Part shown: positions 44,940 to 54,048 of the stretch, in pieces
Layout of the letters: each line of letters begins with the position of its first letter
How positions within the stretch are numbered: the first letter of the stretch is position 1
From: Paenibacillus solani
Lineage (GTDB): Bacteria > Bacillota > Bacilli > Paenibacillales > Paenibacillaceae
Direction: 5' to 3'
DNA: 64,000 nucleotides
Assembly: GCF_001277345.1 (NCBI RefSeq)
Contig: NZ_LIUT01000008.1
Location: 687,659-751,658, forward strand
The notes under the pieces: model-generated
Databases searched by the model: none
The model's input: only the letters and a program-made list of their open reading frames with translations
What the model was told of the DNA's origin: nothing
Made by a program: the position numbers and the translations under genes

Positions 44940-46895
44940 ATGAAAAAAACAATAGGCATATTCGCTCACGTGGATGCTGGTAAAACCACGCTGGCGGAAC
45001 AGTTGTTATATATAACGAACACCATTCAGGAACGCGGCCGTGTGGATCATCAGAATGCTTATATGGATCGTCACGATATCGAAAAAGAACGGGGCATCAC
45101 CGTATTTGCCGATCAGGCGACCATGCTGTTTAACGGGTCCACCTATTACGTCATGGATACACCGGGTCATGTCGACTTCTCGCCGGAGATGGAGCGGGCG
45201 ATTGCAGTCATGGATGCCGCAGTGGTTGTTATAAGTGCTGTGGAAGGTGTGGAGGGACACACGGAGACGGTATGGCAATTATTGCGCAAGCATAACGTGC
45301 CGACGTTCCTGTTTATCAATAAAATCGACCGGGTGGGAGCGAATGCCGCGCGTGTGTTGGCGGAGATCCGCAGTGAACTCACCGAGGATGTCTGCATGAT
45401 TACGGAAGAAGATATGCTGCATGAAGGGGTATGGCAGACCTCGCTTATTGAAGCTGTCGCGGAACGGGATGAGCAGCTGTTTGATGTTTATATGGAACAG
45501 GGATATGAACCATCCCGGTGGCTAAAAGCAATGACTGCAATGATCAAGCGAGGGCAGTTATTCCCTTGTTTCAGCGGATCTGCGCTCCAAAATGTGGGCG
45601 TTACCCATTTCTTGCACCAACTGGACCTGCTGACGGAGACGGATTATGATCCGGGAGCAGCATTTGCCGGGAGGGTATACAAGATCCGCCATGATGATCA
45701 GGGGGCGAGGCTGACCTACATAAAAGCTTTGGGCGGGACGCTGCGAGTCCGGGACGAGCTTACGTATTCTGCGGGAGGGGAGACAATCACAGAGAAGGTG
45801 ACACATATCCGCATGATCAATGGAGGGCGGCTGATCGCTGCCGATCAGGTGCAAGCGGGTGATTTGTTTGCGGTTACGGGCCTTACAGCCGCTGCAGCAG
45901 GAGACGGACTTGGGACTTTGAGCGACCGGACGGTATATGAGCTTGTACCGACACTGAAGTCGAAGGTCCATTTTGATTCCTCAATCCATCCCAAGGACAT
46001 GCTGCGGGGCTTTCGTCTGCTGGATGCAGAGGATCCCTCCTTGTCCGTTCAGTGGGATGAATCGGCCCAAGCGATCCATATTCATGTCATGGGTCTTATT
46101 CAGCTTGAAGTGCTTGAACGCATCGTATTCGAACGGTTCGGCTACCAGATTACCTTCGGTGAACCGGAGATTCTATATAAAGAGACCATCACGGAGGCGG
46201 TGGTGGGCTGTGGCCATTTTGAACCGTTGAAGCATTATGCGGAAGTGCACCTGCAGCTTGCACCGGGAGAGCGGAACAGCGGTATCGTGTTTGAGAATGC
46301 TTGTCATCCCGATATGCTGCCGGTGAATTATCAGCATCTGGTTGCCCAGCATGTTGGCGAAAGAGATCATCATGGGCTGCTAACAGGATCTCCGGTCACC
46401 GATCTCAAGATCACCTTGCTAAAAGGCAGGGCGCACAACAAGCATACGCATGGCGGTGATTTTCGGGAAGCCACTTATCGCGCTCTGCGTCAGGGCCTGG
46501 AGAAGACAACCAATCGGCTGCTTGAGCCATACTATCACTTCAAGATTAAGGTGTCTGCGGAGTATATCGGCAGATTGATGTCGGATCTGACGCAGGCCAA
46601 GGCGAGCTTCGAACCTCCAGAAACGGCGGGAGATCAGGTAACAGTCACAGGATCCGCTCCCGTATCGACCATGATGAACTACAGCATGGAATTAGCTTCA
46701 TTTACAAAAGGAAGAGGGACGATATCCCTTGTTTTCGGCGGTTATGACTGGTGCCATAACGAGGCAGAGGTCATCGAACGCAAGGGTTATGACAAGAATG
46801 CAGATCCCGAATACAGCTCTTCTTCGATCTTCTGCGCCAAGGGAAGCGGTTATGCGGTTCCGTGGGATGAGGCGGACCGTCATATGCATGTGTGA
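44940..46895 (+). CDS. TetM-like ribosome-protection / EF-G-family translation GTPase
   Basis: 651 residues. G1 HVDAGKTT (about 10-17), the switch I RGIT motif (about 52), G3 DTPGH (about 74-78) and G4 NKID (about 128-131) are complete. The rest follows the EF-G/TetM domain order (II, III, IV, V). The C-terminus ends in a family-specific GYDWCHNEAEVIERKGYDKN...VPWDEADRHMHV stretch with Cys residues, unlike Tet(M). Such chromosomal homologues are frequent in Bacillota. True ribosome-protection proteins remove tetracycline from the A site; whether this one does is untested. GAGGGAAG precedes the ATG. Confidence 0.88.
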   Translation: MKKTIGIFAHVDAGKTTLAEQLLYITNTIQERGRVDHQNAYMDRHDIEKERGITVFADQATMLFNGSTYYVMDTPGHVDFSPEMERAIAVMDAAVVVISAVEGVEGHTETVWQLLRKHNVPTFLFINKIDRVGANAARVLAEIRSELTEDVCMITEEDMLHEGVWQTSLIEAVAERDEQLFDVYMEQGYEPSRWLKAMTAMIKRGQLFPCFSGSALQNVGVTHFLHQLDLLTETDYDPGAAFAGRVYKIRHDDQGARLTYIKALGGTLRVRDELTYSAGGETITEKVTHIRMINGGRLIAADQVQAGDLFAVTGLTAAAAGDGLGTLSDRTVYELVPTLKSKVHFDSSIHPKDMLRGFRLLDAEDPSLSVQWDESAQAIHIHVMGLIQLEVLERIVFERFGYQITFGEPEILYKETITEAVVGCGHFEPLKHYAEVHLQLAPGERNSGIVFENACHPDMLPVNYQHLVAQHVGERDHHGLLTGSPVTDLKITLLKGRAHNKHTHGGDFREATYRALRQGLEKTTNRLLEPYYHFKIKVSAEYIGRLMSDLTQAKASFEPPETAGDQVTVTGSAPVSTMMNYSMELASFTKGRGTISLVFGGYDWCHNEAEVIERKGYDKNADPEYSSSSIFCAKGSGYAVPWDEADRHMHV

Positions 46896-46980
46896 TGGTT
46901 GGGGAGATACCATGCAAAGCCTTAAAGTGAAGGTCTGAAATTAAGTGAAAGATCGGGAAGCGAAGGCTTGGAACAGAATT

Positions 46981-47020
46981 ATTACGCACGCGTGATCTTC
47001 AATCTTAACGCGTGCGTAAT
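46981..47020. terminator. Perfect 13-bp inverted repeat between convergent genes
   Basis: ATTACGCACGCGT / ACGCGTGCGTAAT with a 14-base loop, exact over 13 bp. It lies between the TetM-like gene and the convergent MFS gene, the place of a bidirectional terminator, but neither side has a T tract. It could instead be a protein-binding dyad. Confidence 0.55.
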
Positions 47021-47046
47021 CAAGGCATTATGAAGGAAGGGACTCT

Positions 47047-48240
47047 TTATCTTTCCGCAGGTTGTTGGCGCGAAGATCGCATGGTCCAGTAAGTGATGGC
47101 GGTCGTAATTAGCATCAAGACACCGGTCATTAAGAATACCGAATGGATGTTAAACATACCGCTGATCAAGCCGCCAGCGAGAGGCCCGGCCATGCCGCCG
47201 ATTTGGTTAGCTGTTTGATTGAGGCTAAATGCCCGCCCGCGAAATTCACTTGCTGTATTTTGGACGACAAGGCCGTTGAGCGCCGGAAATACCGCACAGA
47301 AGAAGGCGCCATAAGCAAAGCGAATGGCCGAGAATGCCCAGATGTTACTGAACAGAATTTGGGCGAGCGAACCGATTCCGCTGGCAAGCAGTCCGATCAG
47401 CAGCACCTTCTGGAACCCAATTTTATCTGCCAAGCGTCCCCAGCGGGCGGCAAACAGAATACTAGCGATCCCGACAATGGAGAAGACGAAGCCCGCAATC
47501 ATCGAGGTATGCGTAGAAGAGCCGTTGATTTGGGCGATATACAGCGGCAATACGGGTTCGATCGTCATGACAGAGAACTGTGTCAGCACAGTGAGCATCA
47601 GCACGGTCAATAGCGCTTTATTATGTCCGGCCACCTTGAATGTGTTGATGACGGAGACGCGCTCTTTGCCGGGAACAAATTTCTCTTCCTTGACCCAGAA
47701 TATGACGAGCAGTGTGGCAGCCAGACAGAGCGTACCTGCCAGTCCGAATGCCATTCGGTTGCTGAACAGGGAGGCCAGGGTGCCTCCGATCATCGGACCC
47801 ATAATGCCGCCAGTAGCGGTTGCTGTGGATATCATGGAGAGGGCATAGCCGACTTTGTTCTCGGGTGTGTTGGTGCCTACAATCGCGATAGCGCCTGGAA
47901 TAAAGCCAGATAGTAGTCCTTGCAACACACGGAGAATGAGAACCTGATATTCATTCGTTACGAAAGCCATGAGTACATAGATGACAAAGAGCACCAGACC
48001 TGCACGAATAATCATGGGCTTTCGTCCATATTTATCACCGACGGCTCCCCAGAAGGGAGAGGACAAAGCCCCTGCCAAAAAAGAGGCGCTGAAGAGCAGT
48101 CCTGACCACATTTCCGTATGCTGGGTAACGCCGAGTTCAATCAGAAAAAGCGGGAGAAAGGGTATGACCATCGAGAAGCTTGATGAAACGATAAATGAGC
48201 CGAACCACAAGACCCATAAATTCTTTTTCCAACTTTCCAT
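47047..48240 (-). CDS. MFS drug-efflux-type transporter (12 TM)
   Basis: 397 residues with about twelve hydrophobic segments. Motif A between TM2 and TM3 (WGAVGDKYGRKPMI, about 66-79) and the antiporter motif C-like GGIMGPMIGG in TM5 (about 145) mark the drug:H+ antiporter 1 family (MdtG/Bmr-like). The second half has a weaker motif A copy (AARWGRLADKIGFQK). The substrate cannot be predicted. Convergent with the TetM-like GTPase, which may or may not be functionally related. AGGAG lies upstream of the ATG. Confidence 0.9.
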   Translation of the reverse strand: MESWKKNLWVLWFGSFIVSSSFSMVIPFLPLFLIELGVTQHTEMWSGLLFSASFLAGALSSPFWGAVGDKYGRKPMIIRAGLVLFVIYVLMAFVTNEYQVLILRVLQGLLSGFIPGAIAIVGTNTPENKVGYALSMISTATATGGIMGPMIGGTLASLFSNRMAFGLAGTLCLAATLLVIFWVKEEKFVPGKERVSVINTFKVAGHNKALLTVLMLTVLTQFSVMTIEPVLPLYIAQINGSSTHTSMIAGFVFSIVGIASILFAARWGRLADKIGFQKVLLIGLLASGIGSLAQILFSNIWAFSAIRFAYGAFFCAVFPALNGLVVQNTASEFRGRAFSLNQTANQIGGMAGPLAGGLISGMFNIHSVFLMTGVLMLITTAITYWTMRSSRQQPAER

Positions 48241-48796
48241 GTGTTCTTCAACTCCTGATGTATGATTTGTTGTAGTCCTCCGTGCTCGCCTCCTGTCATT
48301 TTAATAAGGATATAATCTATGTAAATACATTTTTAAACAGATAAGAAAGTACAAGCTGTAGGGCCTATCATTCTTATCTCGCAAAAGAAACCATTTTTTA
48401 ATGTGGGCTGTAATTAGTGAAAGTACGTCGCTTGTTGTTTATCTTATTGATAAAAGGCCTCTCCATCTATTCATCGCCATGGCCTCCAACCTCGTGAGGT
48501 GCGTGGCCCGGGACGGGGATGCTTGGATGTCTGTCGACGAATTTGGAAATAGCAAAACGCCCCCCAAATTAGGTAATCTGGAAATAACCCGATTACCGCA
48601 CTAAAGCGAAAGGCGTGCAACTTCATCCTACATCACTTGAAAAAGATTGGGAAGAGGAGAGGGAGGTAGTCGGCGGGATGAAAAGGCTCCGTTCAGGATG
48701 GCAGGGAACCGCCCGATCCTTGATGCAATAAGGAGTTTCAGGATTCATGAAGTTGTTGATAAGATATGGTGAAATTATTTATTGAGGAGATCTGAA
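48241..48796. other. Long intergenic region before the AlkC-type gene
   Basis: 556 bases with several possible stems: CCTC-GT-GAGG (about 48490-48500), GGTAATC/GATTACC (48572-48597), enclosed by ACGCC/GGCGT, and GGAT-GGC / GCC-CG-ATCC (about 48696-48719). The latter lies in a tiny ORF 48678-48731 (MKRLRSGWQGTARSLMQ, GGGAGG upstream) that might be a leader peptide. No known riboswitch or T-box signature fits. Confidence 0.35.
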
Positions 48797-49894
48797 ATGA
48801 GAGAGACACTGAAGGATCTATATACGAATACGTTGCTCCAAGAAGTGACCGATCGCTTGAAAGAGACCTATTCGGCATTTGAAACGAACCGCTTCATGGA
48901 GCTGATATATAACGAAACCTGGGAGCATGAGGAATTTAAACAGCGCATCCGGCATATTACGTTGGCGCTAACCGACACGCTGCCTGCTTCTTATCCCGAA
49001 ACGGTGCAGATTCTGCAGCAGGTGGCTTCACATTTTAGGGGTGTGGAATATATATTTTTTCCCGACTATGTTGAAGTAAACGGGATGGAGGACCTGGAGA
49101 CATCCATGGAGGCGCTGGCTGTGTTTACGCATTATTCTACGGCAGAGTTTGCGGTTCGGCCTTTTATCATGCGGGATCAGGAAGGGATGCTGGCCCAGAT
49201 GATGATTTGGGCGAAGTCGGATGATGAGCATCTGCGCCGCTTGGCTAGCGAAGGCTTGCGGCCGCGGTTGCCCTGGGCACCACAGCTTCCGGCCCTCATC
49301 AAGGAACCTCGTCCGGCTCTGCCGATTCTGGAGCAGTTGAAGGAGGACTCTTCCTTATACGTTAGAAAAAGCGTCGCCAATCACTTGAACGATATCTCGA
49401 AGGATCACCCGGAGCTTGTGTTAGAGATTGCGTCCCAATGGTATGGCGGGCATCCGCTGACGGATTGGATTGTCCGGCATGGACTGCGCTCGCTGCTGCG
49501 AAAAGGGGATGTCCGGGCACTGGCCATTTTTGGTTATGAGGAGCTTGAGGAGCTCGAAGGCCTAGAAGTGCGTGAGCTGCGCTTGAAGCGTTCGGTCATT
49601 GCGATGGGCGATGATCTGGAGTTTGCTTTTCAGCTGGTTAACGAAACCGGCCAGAAGATGGTGCTCCGCATCGATTATGAAATTGATTATATGAAGGCAA
49701 GCGGCAAGCTGGCGCCAAAACGTTATAAATGCTCGGACAAAATCTACGCGCCGGGAAGCTGGAAAGTCGAGAAGAAACAGTCTTTTAAGCCGATCTCCAC
49801 CCGCCGCTTCTACTCAGGCGATCACCGGTTGCATATTATTGTGAACGGCAAGCGCCTGGCCAGCATGGACTTTGTGCTGGAGGGTGTGGAGTAA
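48797..49894 (+). CDS. AlkC-type DNA alkylation-repair glycosylase with Ig-like C-terminal domain
   Basis: 365 residues from ATG 48797 (GAGGAG upstream); a TTG five codons earlier lies in the ribosome binding site and is rejected. HEAT-like helical repeats occupy about 1-255 (for example SDDEHLRRLASEGLRPRLPWAP and DSSLYVRKSVANHLNDISK, the AlkC/AlkD/YhaZ pattern). The last about 95 residues form an Ig-like beta domain (FAFQLVNETGQKMVLRIDYEI...). AlkC and AlkD enzymes excise N3-methyladenine-type cationic lesions without flipping the base. An Ig-like tail is known for a subset of AlkC. The catalytic residues are not assigned here. Confidence 0.82.
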   Translation: MRETLKDLYTNTLLQEVTDRLKETYSAFETNRFMELIYNETWEHEEFKQRIRHITLALTDTLPASYPETVQILQQVASHFRGVEYIFFPDYVEVNGMEDLETSMEALAVFTHYSTAEFAVRPFIMRDQEGMLAQMMIWAKSDDEHLRRLASEGLRPRLPWAPQLPALIKEPRPALPILEQLKEDSSLYVRKSVANHLNDISKDHPELVLEIASQWYGGHPLTDWIVRHGLRSLLRKGDVRALAIFGYEELEELEGLEVRELRLKRSVIAMGDDLEFAFQLVNETGQKMVLRIDYEIDYMKASGKLAPKRYKCSDKIYAPGSWKVEKKQSFKPISTRRFYSGDHRLHIIVNGKRLASMDFVLEGVE

Positions 49895-50259
49895 GGGTTA
49901 GTCGTGGACCGTCGCAGGGCGATGGGCGAGAAGAAACAAGTCTTCCGATGGGAAGGCTTGTTTTGGTTTCTCTTTTTTATAGTTGAGCTAGAGCCGAGGA
50001 TGTTTCATTATCATTTAAACCTAATATCGCTATGTGGATTATGGCAACACTATTAAAACTGTGGAAATCAAGTTAGCAGGTAGAAGAGAAGCCCGACTTT
50101 TGGTAAACTAGATAAGTTGAAAAACTTTCAAAGTGTTTACAATCATATGATATAGATGTCGGTGGCCTTGTTCTATGAAAATAGAGTATGGCTTGCAGGT
50201 TTCAATGGAAGAATAGGAATACACAGCACGCCGGCTTGAACCGGCCTGGGAGGAAATAG
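49895..50259. other. Intergenic region between the AlkC-type and U32 genes
   Basis: 365 bases. It holds the terminator below and a palindrome TTGAAA-AAC-TTTCAA (50117-50131) ahead of TACAAT (50138-50143), a possible promoter with a short 15-bp spacer. No gene is seen. Confidence 0.4.
49929..49980 (+). terminator. Strong intrinsic terminator after the AlkC-type gene
   Basis: Nested arms GAGAA..AAACAAG-TCTTCC / GGAAG-GCTTGTTT..TTCTC, then T6. Confidence 0.9.
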
Positions 50260-52773
50260 ATGGACACGAAAGCACTACGAAGAGAAGACGTGGAATTGCT
50301 GGCGCCGGCAGGAGACTGGGATTGCATGCGAGCTGCCGTGGCAAACGGGGCGGACGCGATCTTTTTTGGGGTTGAGAAATTTAATGCGCGCGCACGAGCG
50401 AACAATTTCCGGATGGACGAGCTGTCCGAAATTATGGCCTTTCTGCACAGTTATGGGGTTAAGGGATTCTTGACCTTTAATATTCTCGTGTTCGAGAACG
50501 AGCTGGAGGATGCCAAGGAACTGATTGATGCGTGTGTGGATGCTGGCGTGGATGCGGTAATCGTACAGGACTTGGGTCTGGTCAAAATGATTCGCGAAAT
50601 TTCACCGGACTTCCCAATCCATGGCTCTACGCAAATGACGATTACGTCGCCAGAGGCCGTTGAGTTCACGAAGCCGTTCAATATGGAGCGTGTCGTATTA
50701 GGACGCGAGAACAATCTGAAGCAAATCCAGAAGATCGGAGAACAGGCGAAGCTGCCGATGGAAGTATTCGTGCATGGCGCTCTTTGCGTATCGTACTCGG
50801 GTCAGTGCCTGACGTCCGAAATGTGGGGGGGCCGTTCCGCCAACCGCGGTGAGTGCGCGCAGGCCTGCCGTCTGCCTTATGATCTGATTGTGGATGGCGA
50901 GCAAAAGCCGATGGGAGACGTAGCGTACCTGCTCTCTCCAAAAGATCTGGCGGCGATTGACCTGATGCCAGAGCTGATTGAAGCGGGTGTGACCTCGTTC
51001 AAGATTGAGGGACGTTTGAAGAGCCCGGAATACGTGGCTAACGTTGTGAGCAAGTACCGGAAGGCGATCGACCGGTATTTTGACGGGGAAGATGCAAGAC
51101 CGAGCAAGGAAGAGGTGCGGGAGCTGCAGCAGAGCTTCTCTCGCGGGTTCACGCATGGATTCCTGGACGGTACGAATAATAAAAAGCTGGTTGAAGGTAC
51201 GTTCCCTAAAAGCCGCGGCGTGTATCTTGGTCGGGTAGAACAGATTCTGCGCGACGGTGTTGTCTGCAAGCTGGATGCGCCGCTGAAGCGCGGGGACGGC
51301 ATCGTGTTTGATGCTGGAGATCCGACGAAAAAGGAAGAAGGCGGACGCGTCTACGATGTACGCCGCAAAGGCGTTAAGCTGGAGGGTGAAGCGCAGAAAG
51401 GCTGGATCATCGATATCGTTCCGGGCCGGAGCGATGTAGATCTGCGCAAGCTGCATGTCGGTGACCGGATCTGGAAGACCAATGATCCGGCGCTGGACAA
51501 GCGACTCCGTCAGACATACGAGACGGAGAAGCCGTACCGGGTATTCCCGGTACATGTTCGTGTAAGCGGCCGTCCTGGACAGCCGCTGTCGACCTGGTGG
51601 ACCGATGTGCAGAAGGGCACGACGGTCCAGGTGGATTCGGAGCTGGAACTGGAGATTGCCCAGAAGCGGCCGCTCAGCCAGGAGATCCTGGAAGAGCAGC
51701 TTGGACGCCTGGGCGGAACGGTGTTCCAGCTTGAGGCACTTGACGTCGACTTGTATGGCGACGTCATTGTGCCGATTCGCGAGCTCAACAGCATCCGCCG
51801 CCGTGCGGTGGAGCTGCTCGCTGGCGAGCGGCCGAAGCCGCCCGTATACGTGAAACGGGCGGTGTCAGTGTATGGCGATGCGGCTGTGCCCGCAGCGCCT
51901 GTGGCCCGCGGTGAGGCGAAGCTCACCGCGCTGTGCCGCAGCCTCCCGCAGGTGGAGGCTGCACTTGAGGCCGGCGTTGAGATGATCTACGCCGACTTCG
52001 AGTTCATCAAGCAGTTCCCGGCAGCAGTGGAAGCCGTACGGGCAGCCGGCAAACAGATTGCGCTGGCTACGCCGCGCATTCACATGCCGGGCGAGAACGG
52101 CTACCACAACAACATCCTGCGCCTCCAGCCGGACGCCGTGCTGGTGCGCAACACCGGTGCGCTGTATTTCTACCTGCGCCACCGCATGGAGAACCCGGGG
52201 ACGAAGCATCCTCGGCTGATCGGCGACTTCTCCTTGAACATCGCCAACCACAAAGCGGTTGACCTGTTCACCGAAGTCGGCTGCGACATTGTCACGCCTT
52301 CCTATGACCTGAACATCCAGCAGATGGTCGATCTTCTTGGCAAGGCGGACACATCCAAGATGGAGATCGTCATCCATCAGCATCTGCCGATGTTCCATAC
52401 CGAGCACTGCGTCTACTGTACGTTCCTGAGCGAAGGAACGGACTACACGAACTGCGGCCGTCCGTGCGAAGAGCATCGGGCCTCCCTGCAAGACCGGATC
52501 GGCATGTCCCATCCGGTACGCGTAGACGAAGGCTGCCGCAACACGGTGTACAATGCCATCGAGCAATCCGGGGCCGAGTACCTGGCCAATTTTATGGAGC
52601 TGGGCGTATCCAACTACCGCGTCGAGTTCCTCGAAGAAACGCCGGAACAAGTACACGAGGTTATCGATCTCTACAAGCGCGCCCTCCGCGGTGAGATCAG
52701 CGGTACTCAGGTGTGGAAGAAGCTGAAAGCGACCAACCAGCTTGGGGTTACGCGTGGGCAATTGGTGAAGTAA
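50260..52773 (+). CDS. U32 family protein with DUF3656 (RlhA-like 23S rRNA hydroxylase/peptidase family)
   Basis: 837 residues. TIM-barrel U32 domain (about 10-290) beginning VELLAPAGDWDCMRAAVANGADAIFFG, with the family signature around EGRLKSPEYVANVV (about 250) and conserved Cys in CLTSEMWGGRSANRGECAQACR (about 187-208), as in the Fe-S-dependent members. DUF3656 (about 380-500) and a second barrel-like region with Cys-X2-Cys (HCVYCTFLSEGTDYTNCGRPC, about 714-735). In E. coli the relative RlhA (YdcP) hydroxylates C2501 of 23S rRNA; other members were named collagenases. Catalysis here is inference. Its 3' third is locally GC-rich. GGGAGG precedes the ATG. Confidence 0.88.
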   Translation: MDTKALRREDVELLAPAGDWDCMRAAVANGADAIFFGVEKFNARARANNFRMDELSEIMAFLHSYGVKGFLTFNILVFENELEDAKELIDACVDAGVDAVIVQDLGLVKMIREISPDFPIHGSTQMTITSPEAVEFTKPFNMERVVLGRENNLKQIQKIGEQAKLPMEVFVHGALCVSYSGQCLTSEMWGGRSANRGECAQACRLPYDLIVDGEQKPMGDVAYLLSPKDLAAIDLMPELIEAGVTSFKIEGRLKSPEYVANVVSKYRKAIDRYFDGEDARPSKEEVRELQQSFSRGFTHGFLDGTNNKKLVEGTFPKSRGVYLGRVEQILRDGVVCKLDAPLKRGDGIVFDAGDPTKKEEGGRVYDVRRKGVKLEGEAQKGWIIDIVPGRSDVDLRKLHVGDRIWKTNDPALDKRLRQTYETEKPYRVFPVHVRVSGRPGQPLSTWWTDVQKGTTVQVDSELELEIAQKRPLSQEILEEQLGRLGGTVFQLEALDVDLYGDVIVPIRELNSIRRRAVELLAGERPKPPVYVKRAVSVYGDAAVPAAPVARGEAKLTALCRSLPQVEAALEAGVEMIYADFEFIKQFPAAVEAVRAAGKQIALATPRIHMPGENGYHNNILRLQPDAVLVRNTGALYFYLRHRMENPGTKHPRLIGDFSLNIANHKAVDLFTEVGCDIVTPSYDLNIQQMVDLLGKADTSKMEIVIHQHLPMFHTEHCVYCTFLSEGTDYTNCGRPCEEHRASLQDRIGMSHPVRVDEGCRNTVYNAIEQSGAEYLANFMELGVSNYRVEFLEETPEQVHEVIDLYKRALRGEISGTQVWKKLKATNQLGVTRGQLVK

Positions 52774-52813
52774 TACGGAAGGCCAATTATGATATTATGT
52801 GGTGAAATAAATA

Positions 52814-52852
52814 GAGCATGCTAGGCCTTATAGGGTCTGGCATGCTTTTTTG
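52814..52852 (+). terminator. Intrinsic terminator after the U32 gene
   Basis: AGCATGC-TAGGCC / GGTCTG-GCATGCT stem, then T6. Confidence 0.9.
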
Positions 52853-53040
52853 TTAAGTATTTGTTCGTAGTATGATTCTCAACTATTTGGTAATACGATT
52901 GAACGTAAAATTGGAAATTCGTGTGCGGGGATAATAGTGCATATTTATTTAATTGAGATGGTGTTAGAAGAGATAGATAAGTTGTTATTTTCCTCACTGC
53001 AACATATTTATTTATGAAAATAATAACAAAAAATCATAAA

Positions 53041-53092
53041 TTTCGATATAATAGCACTAATGTGTTCAGATACATAGTGCTTTATATCGAAA
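53041..53092 (+). promoter_or_regulatory. Long inverted repeat over the galU -10 box and up to its ribosome binding site
   Basis: TTTCGATATAATAGCACTA (53041-53059) pairs with TAGTGCTTTATATCGAAA (53075-53092), 18 pairs with one bulged T and a 15-base loop. The left arm contains TATAAT (53047-53052), and the right arm ends at AAAGGAG. The -35 is weak. It is placed as an operator or alternative RNA structure controlling galU. Confidence 0.7.
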
Positions 53093-53107
53093 AGGAGACA
53101 GCTTTTT

Positions 53108-53980
53108 ATGCAAATACGCAAAGCGATTATCCCTGCAGCAGGACTGGGGACACGTTTTCTTCCTGCAACGAAAGCAATGCCCAAAGAGATGCTTCCAATC
53201 GTTGATAAACCTACCATCCAATATATCATTGAAGAGGCAGTGGCCTCGGGTATTGAGGATATTATCATCGTAACCGGTAAAGGTAAAAGGGCAATCGAGG
53301 ATCATTTTGATTCTTCATTTGAGTTGGAACATAACTTGGCGGAGAAAGGAAAATGGGGCCTTCTTGAGGAAGTGAGAAAACCTTCTGAAATGGCGGATAT
53401 CCACTACATTCGGCAGAAAGAGCCAAAAGGTCTCGGCCATGCTATCTGGTGTGCTCGGAAGTTCATAGGAGATGAACCGTTTGCTGTGCTTCTGGGAGAT
53501 GATATAGTAGAGTCGGAGACTCCATGTCTCAAGCAAATGATGAAGGTATATAATACATATCAATCCGCCATTGTTGGCGTTCAGCAGGTACCTTGGGAAG
53601 AGGTTGGTCGCTATGGAATAGTGGACGGCAACCGAAAGTCAGACAGAATTTACGAGACCAATAGACTAGTAGAGAAGCCTTCTCGTGATGAGGCTCCTTC
53701 CAATTTAGCCATTATGGGACGTTATATTTTGCCATCTATTATTTTTGACATATTAGAGAATCAGGAAGTTGGTAAGAATGGTGAGATTCAGTTGACAGAT
53801 GCTCTCTCTAGCTTAGCTCGTCGTAGTCCTATAATAGCTTATGACTTTGAGGGCATTCGTCATGATGTGGGAGAGAAGATGGGTTTTATTCAGACAAGCC
53901 TTCATTATGCACTTCAGCACGAAGACTTAAGAGATGAATTGATTGATTATATGAACAGTATCTTGACGAAGGTTACTTAA
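53108..53980 (+). CDS. galU: UTP-glucose-1-phosphate uridylyltransferase
   Basis: 290 residues. Begins MQIRKAIIPAAGLGTRFLPATKAMPKEMLPIVDKP with the nucleotidyl-transferase signature GLGTRFLPATKAMPKEM (about 12-28); VDKPTIQYIIEEAV and LGDDIV follow (about 130). It makes UDP-glucose for glycolipid, teichoic acid glucosylation and exopolysaccharide. AAAGGAG precedes the ATG. Located before surface-polymer genes, so it likely feeds them; B. subtilis GtaB is the counterpart. Confidence 0.96.
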   Translation: MQIRKAIIPAAGLGTRFLPATKAMPKEMLPIVDKPTIQYIIEEAVASGIEDIIIVTGKGKRAIEDHFDSSFELEHNLAEKGKWGLLEEVRKPSEMADIHYIRQKEPKGLGHAIWCARKFIGDEPFAVLLGDDIVESETPCLKQMMKVYNTYQSAIVGVQQVPWEEVGRYGIVDGNRKSDRIYETNRLVEKPSRDEAPSNLAIMGRYILPSIIFDILENQEVGKNGEIQLTDALSSLARRSPIIAYDFEGIRHDVGEKMGFIQTSLHYALQHEDLRDELIDYMNSILTKVT

Positions 53981-54000
53981 TTGAAGAAGATGTATATAGA

Positions 54001-54044
54001 AAATCGGGCGGTTCTTGGTATATCTACCACGAACCGCCCGATTT
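54001..54044. terminator. Bidirectional terminator between galU and the ligase gene
   Basis: AAATCGGGCGGTTC / GAACCGCCCGATTT perfect 14-bp arms, continued by TGGTA/TACCA, for about 20 bp. Short T runs occur on both sides. Confidence 0.85.
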
Positions 54045-54048
54045 ATAG

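Larger units (their letters stand above)
52774..53107. other. Intergenic region before galU
   Basis: 334 bases. It contains the terminator of the U32 gene, an A+T-rich stretch, and the galU promoter/hairpin. No other gene. Confidence 0.5.

Noticed and set aside
44940..46895. Acquired tetracycline-resistance gene
   Set aside because: Base composition matches the chromosomal surroundings, no mobile element or leader peptide is near, and the C-terminus differs from Tet(M).
48401..48604. 67-codon plus-strand frame in the long intergenic region
   Set aside because: No ribosome binding site and low-complexity composition. It crosses the GGTAATC/GATTACC stem.
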